A stretch of DNA of 33,084 nucleotides from Chlamydomonas sphaeroides (Eukaryota; Chlorophyta; Chlorophyceae; Chlamydomonadales; Chlamydomonadaceae). Positions 32,512 to 33,084 of the stretch are shown piece after piece. The stretch's first letter is position 1. Every line of letters starts with the position of its first letter. The notes under the pieces were generated by a model. The model searched no databases and was not told the origin of the DNA. It saw only the letters and a program-made list of their open reading frames with translations. The DNA lies in NCBI GenBank assembly GCA_001662425.1, contig BDDC01000577.1, forward strand, positions 13,406 through 46,489, written 5' to 3'. The translations under genes were made by a program, and so were the position numbers.

Positions 32512-33084
32512 CTAGGGCGCCGGCAGCTCCTTGGCCAGCATCAGCACCGCGCTGCCGATGCTGCGGCCGCCCTCCGGCCAGCAGCCGCCCAGCCAGGCCA
32601 GCGCCTTGGCCTCCATGTCGGCCCACACCTCGCGCTGCGCCGCCAGGCAGCGACGCAGCACCGCCAGCACCACCAGCGTCGCCCAGCCCTCGTCGCCCAG
32701 CCCCGCCGGCCGCTGTCCATGCGTAGCGCCCGGCGCCAGCAGATCCGGCGCCACGCCCAGCGCCGCCGCCAGCTCGGGGCTGGGCCGCCAGAAGCCCTCC
32801 GTGGTGCGGCCCAGGTTCAGGAAGGCCAGCAGGTCCGAGCCACTTAGACGGCCCGACGGCTTGGGCGCCGCCGCGGCCTCCTCCTTCGCCTCCGCCATGA
32901 CGCTGTCGTCGCCACACGATGCGCCGGCCATGTCCTCGTCATCCTCCTCATAGCTCAGCAGCTCCTCCTCGGGGGCCGGCGCCGCCTGCGCCGGCGCCGT
33001 CTTCTGCAGGCTCCAGTCCGCGCTGTCGAACGCCCGCGCCGCGCGGTTGGCGCCGGCATGCTGCGGCGGCGGGGCGCCCGGGCG
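32512..33084 (-). CDS. C-terminal part of a VWA5/PARP4-tail-like protein (partial)
   Basis: The minus-strand frame is open from the window edge to TAG at 32514-32512 (190 residues). An acidic linker (EEELLSYEEDDED) is followed by a helical C-terminal region: SGSDLLAFLNLGRTTEGFW, then EGWATLVVLAVLRRCLAAQ, EVWADMEAKALAWLGGCWP and SIGSAVLMLAKELP. The order of an LL-rich helix, a Trp-containing 'filler' segment, WATxxVLAVL and a Trp/Lys/Ala/Trp-Leu helix resembles the extreme C-terminus of VIT/VWA proteins such as VWA5A and PARP4. The match is from memory of the pattern and only moderate. Upstream is the string RAFDSADWSLQK, which also resembles the endosulfine core. An acceptor-like CCGCCGCAG lies at about 33061-33069, so the first codons may be intronic. 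The rest of the gene is outside the window. Confidence 0.5.
   Translation of the reverse strand, partial: RPGAPPPQHAGANRAARAFDSADWSLQKTAPAQAAPAPEEELLSYEEDDEDMAGASCGDDSVMAEAKEEAAAAPKPSGRLSGSDLLAFLNLGRTTEGFWRPSPELAAALGVAPDLLAPGATHGQRPAGLGDEGWATLVVLAVLRRCLAAQREVWADMEAKALAWLGGCWPEGGRSIGSAVLMLAKELPAP

Overview
This window is nuclear DNA from a eukaryote, most probably a volvocine green alga (a Chlamydomonas or Volvox relative). The evidence is very high GC, genes cut into many short exons by GT-AG and GC-AG introns of roughly 80-680 bases, Ala/Gly/Pro/Gln-rich protein linkers, a secreted CAP protein with a Ser-Pro-rich stalk, and TGTAA motifs (the volvocine polyadenylation signal) downstream of some stop codons. 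No bacterial operon, tRNA, rRNA or CRISPR array was seen. The species is inferred only from these traits.

Layout, left to right. (1) Positions 1-1681, plus strand: the 3' end of an unrecognised Gln/His/Ala-rich protein. (2) 1682-6531: 4.8 kb, G/T-rich on the plus strand, with no supportable gene. (3) 6532-10896, plus: a complete 13-exon gene for an RMND1/Rmd1/Sif2 (DUF155) family membrane protein. (4) 11440-13150: scattered coding-like fragments, unresolved. (5) 13442-15299, plus: a complete 6-exon secreted CAP/SCP/PR-1 protein. (6) 15300-17357: intergenic, with a roughly 210-bp tandem duplication. (7) 22371-17358, minus: condensin subunit 2 (CAP-H/Barren, gamma-kleisin) in 13 exons; a 402-base N gap lies in its last intron. 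(8) 28594-23793, minus: a 12-exon RAMA + MPN domain protein resembling animal MPND. (9) about 28737-31102, plus: a conserved-looking protein of unknown function, divergent from the RAMA-MPN gene across a short shared promoter. (10) 33084-32512, minus: the C-terminus of a protein resembling the tail of VWA5/PARP4-type proteins.

The exon models were built by hand. For the DUF155, CAP, condensin and RAMA-MPN genes every junction keeps reading phase, and family signature motifs run across the splice points. The genes do not form one pathway, but two are chromatin related: condensin CAP-H and the RAMA-MPN protein are adjacent on the same strand.

The most notable item is the RAMA-MPN protein. RAMA is a domain tied to N6-methyladenine DNA recognition, and the attached JAMM metalloprotease motif has lost a zinc-binding His and the Ser. 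Other unusual points are a concentration of GC-AG introns, two independent partial tandem duplications of exon ends inside introns, and a dispersed repeat of about 110 bp sitting in introns of three genes.
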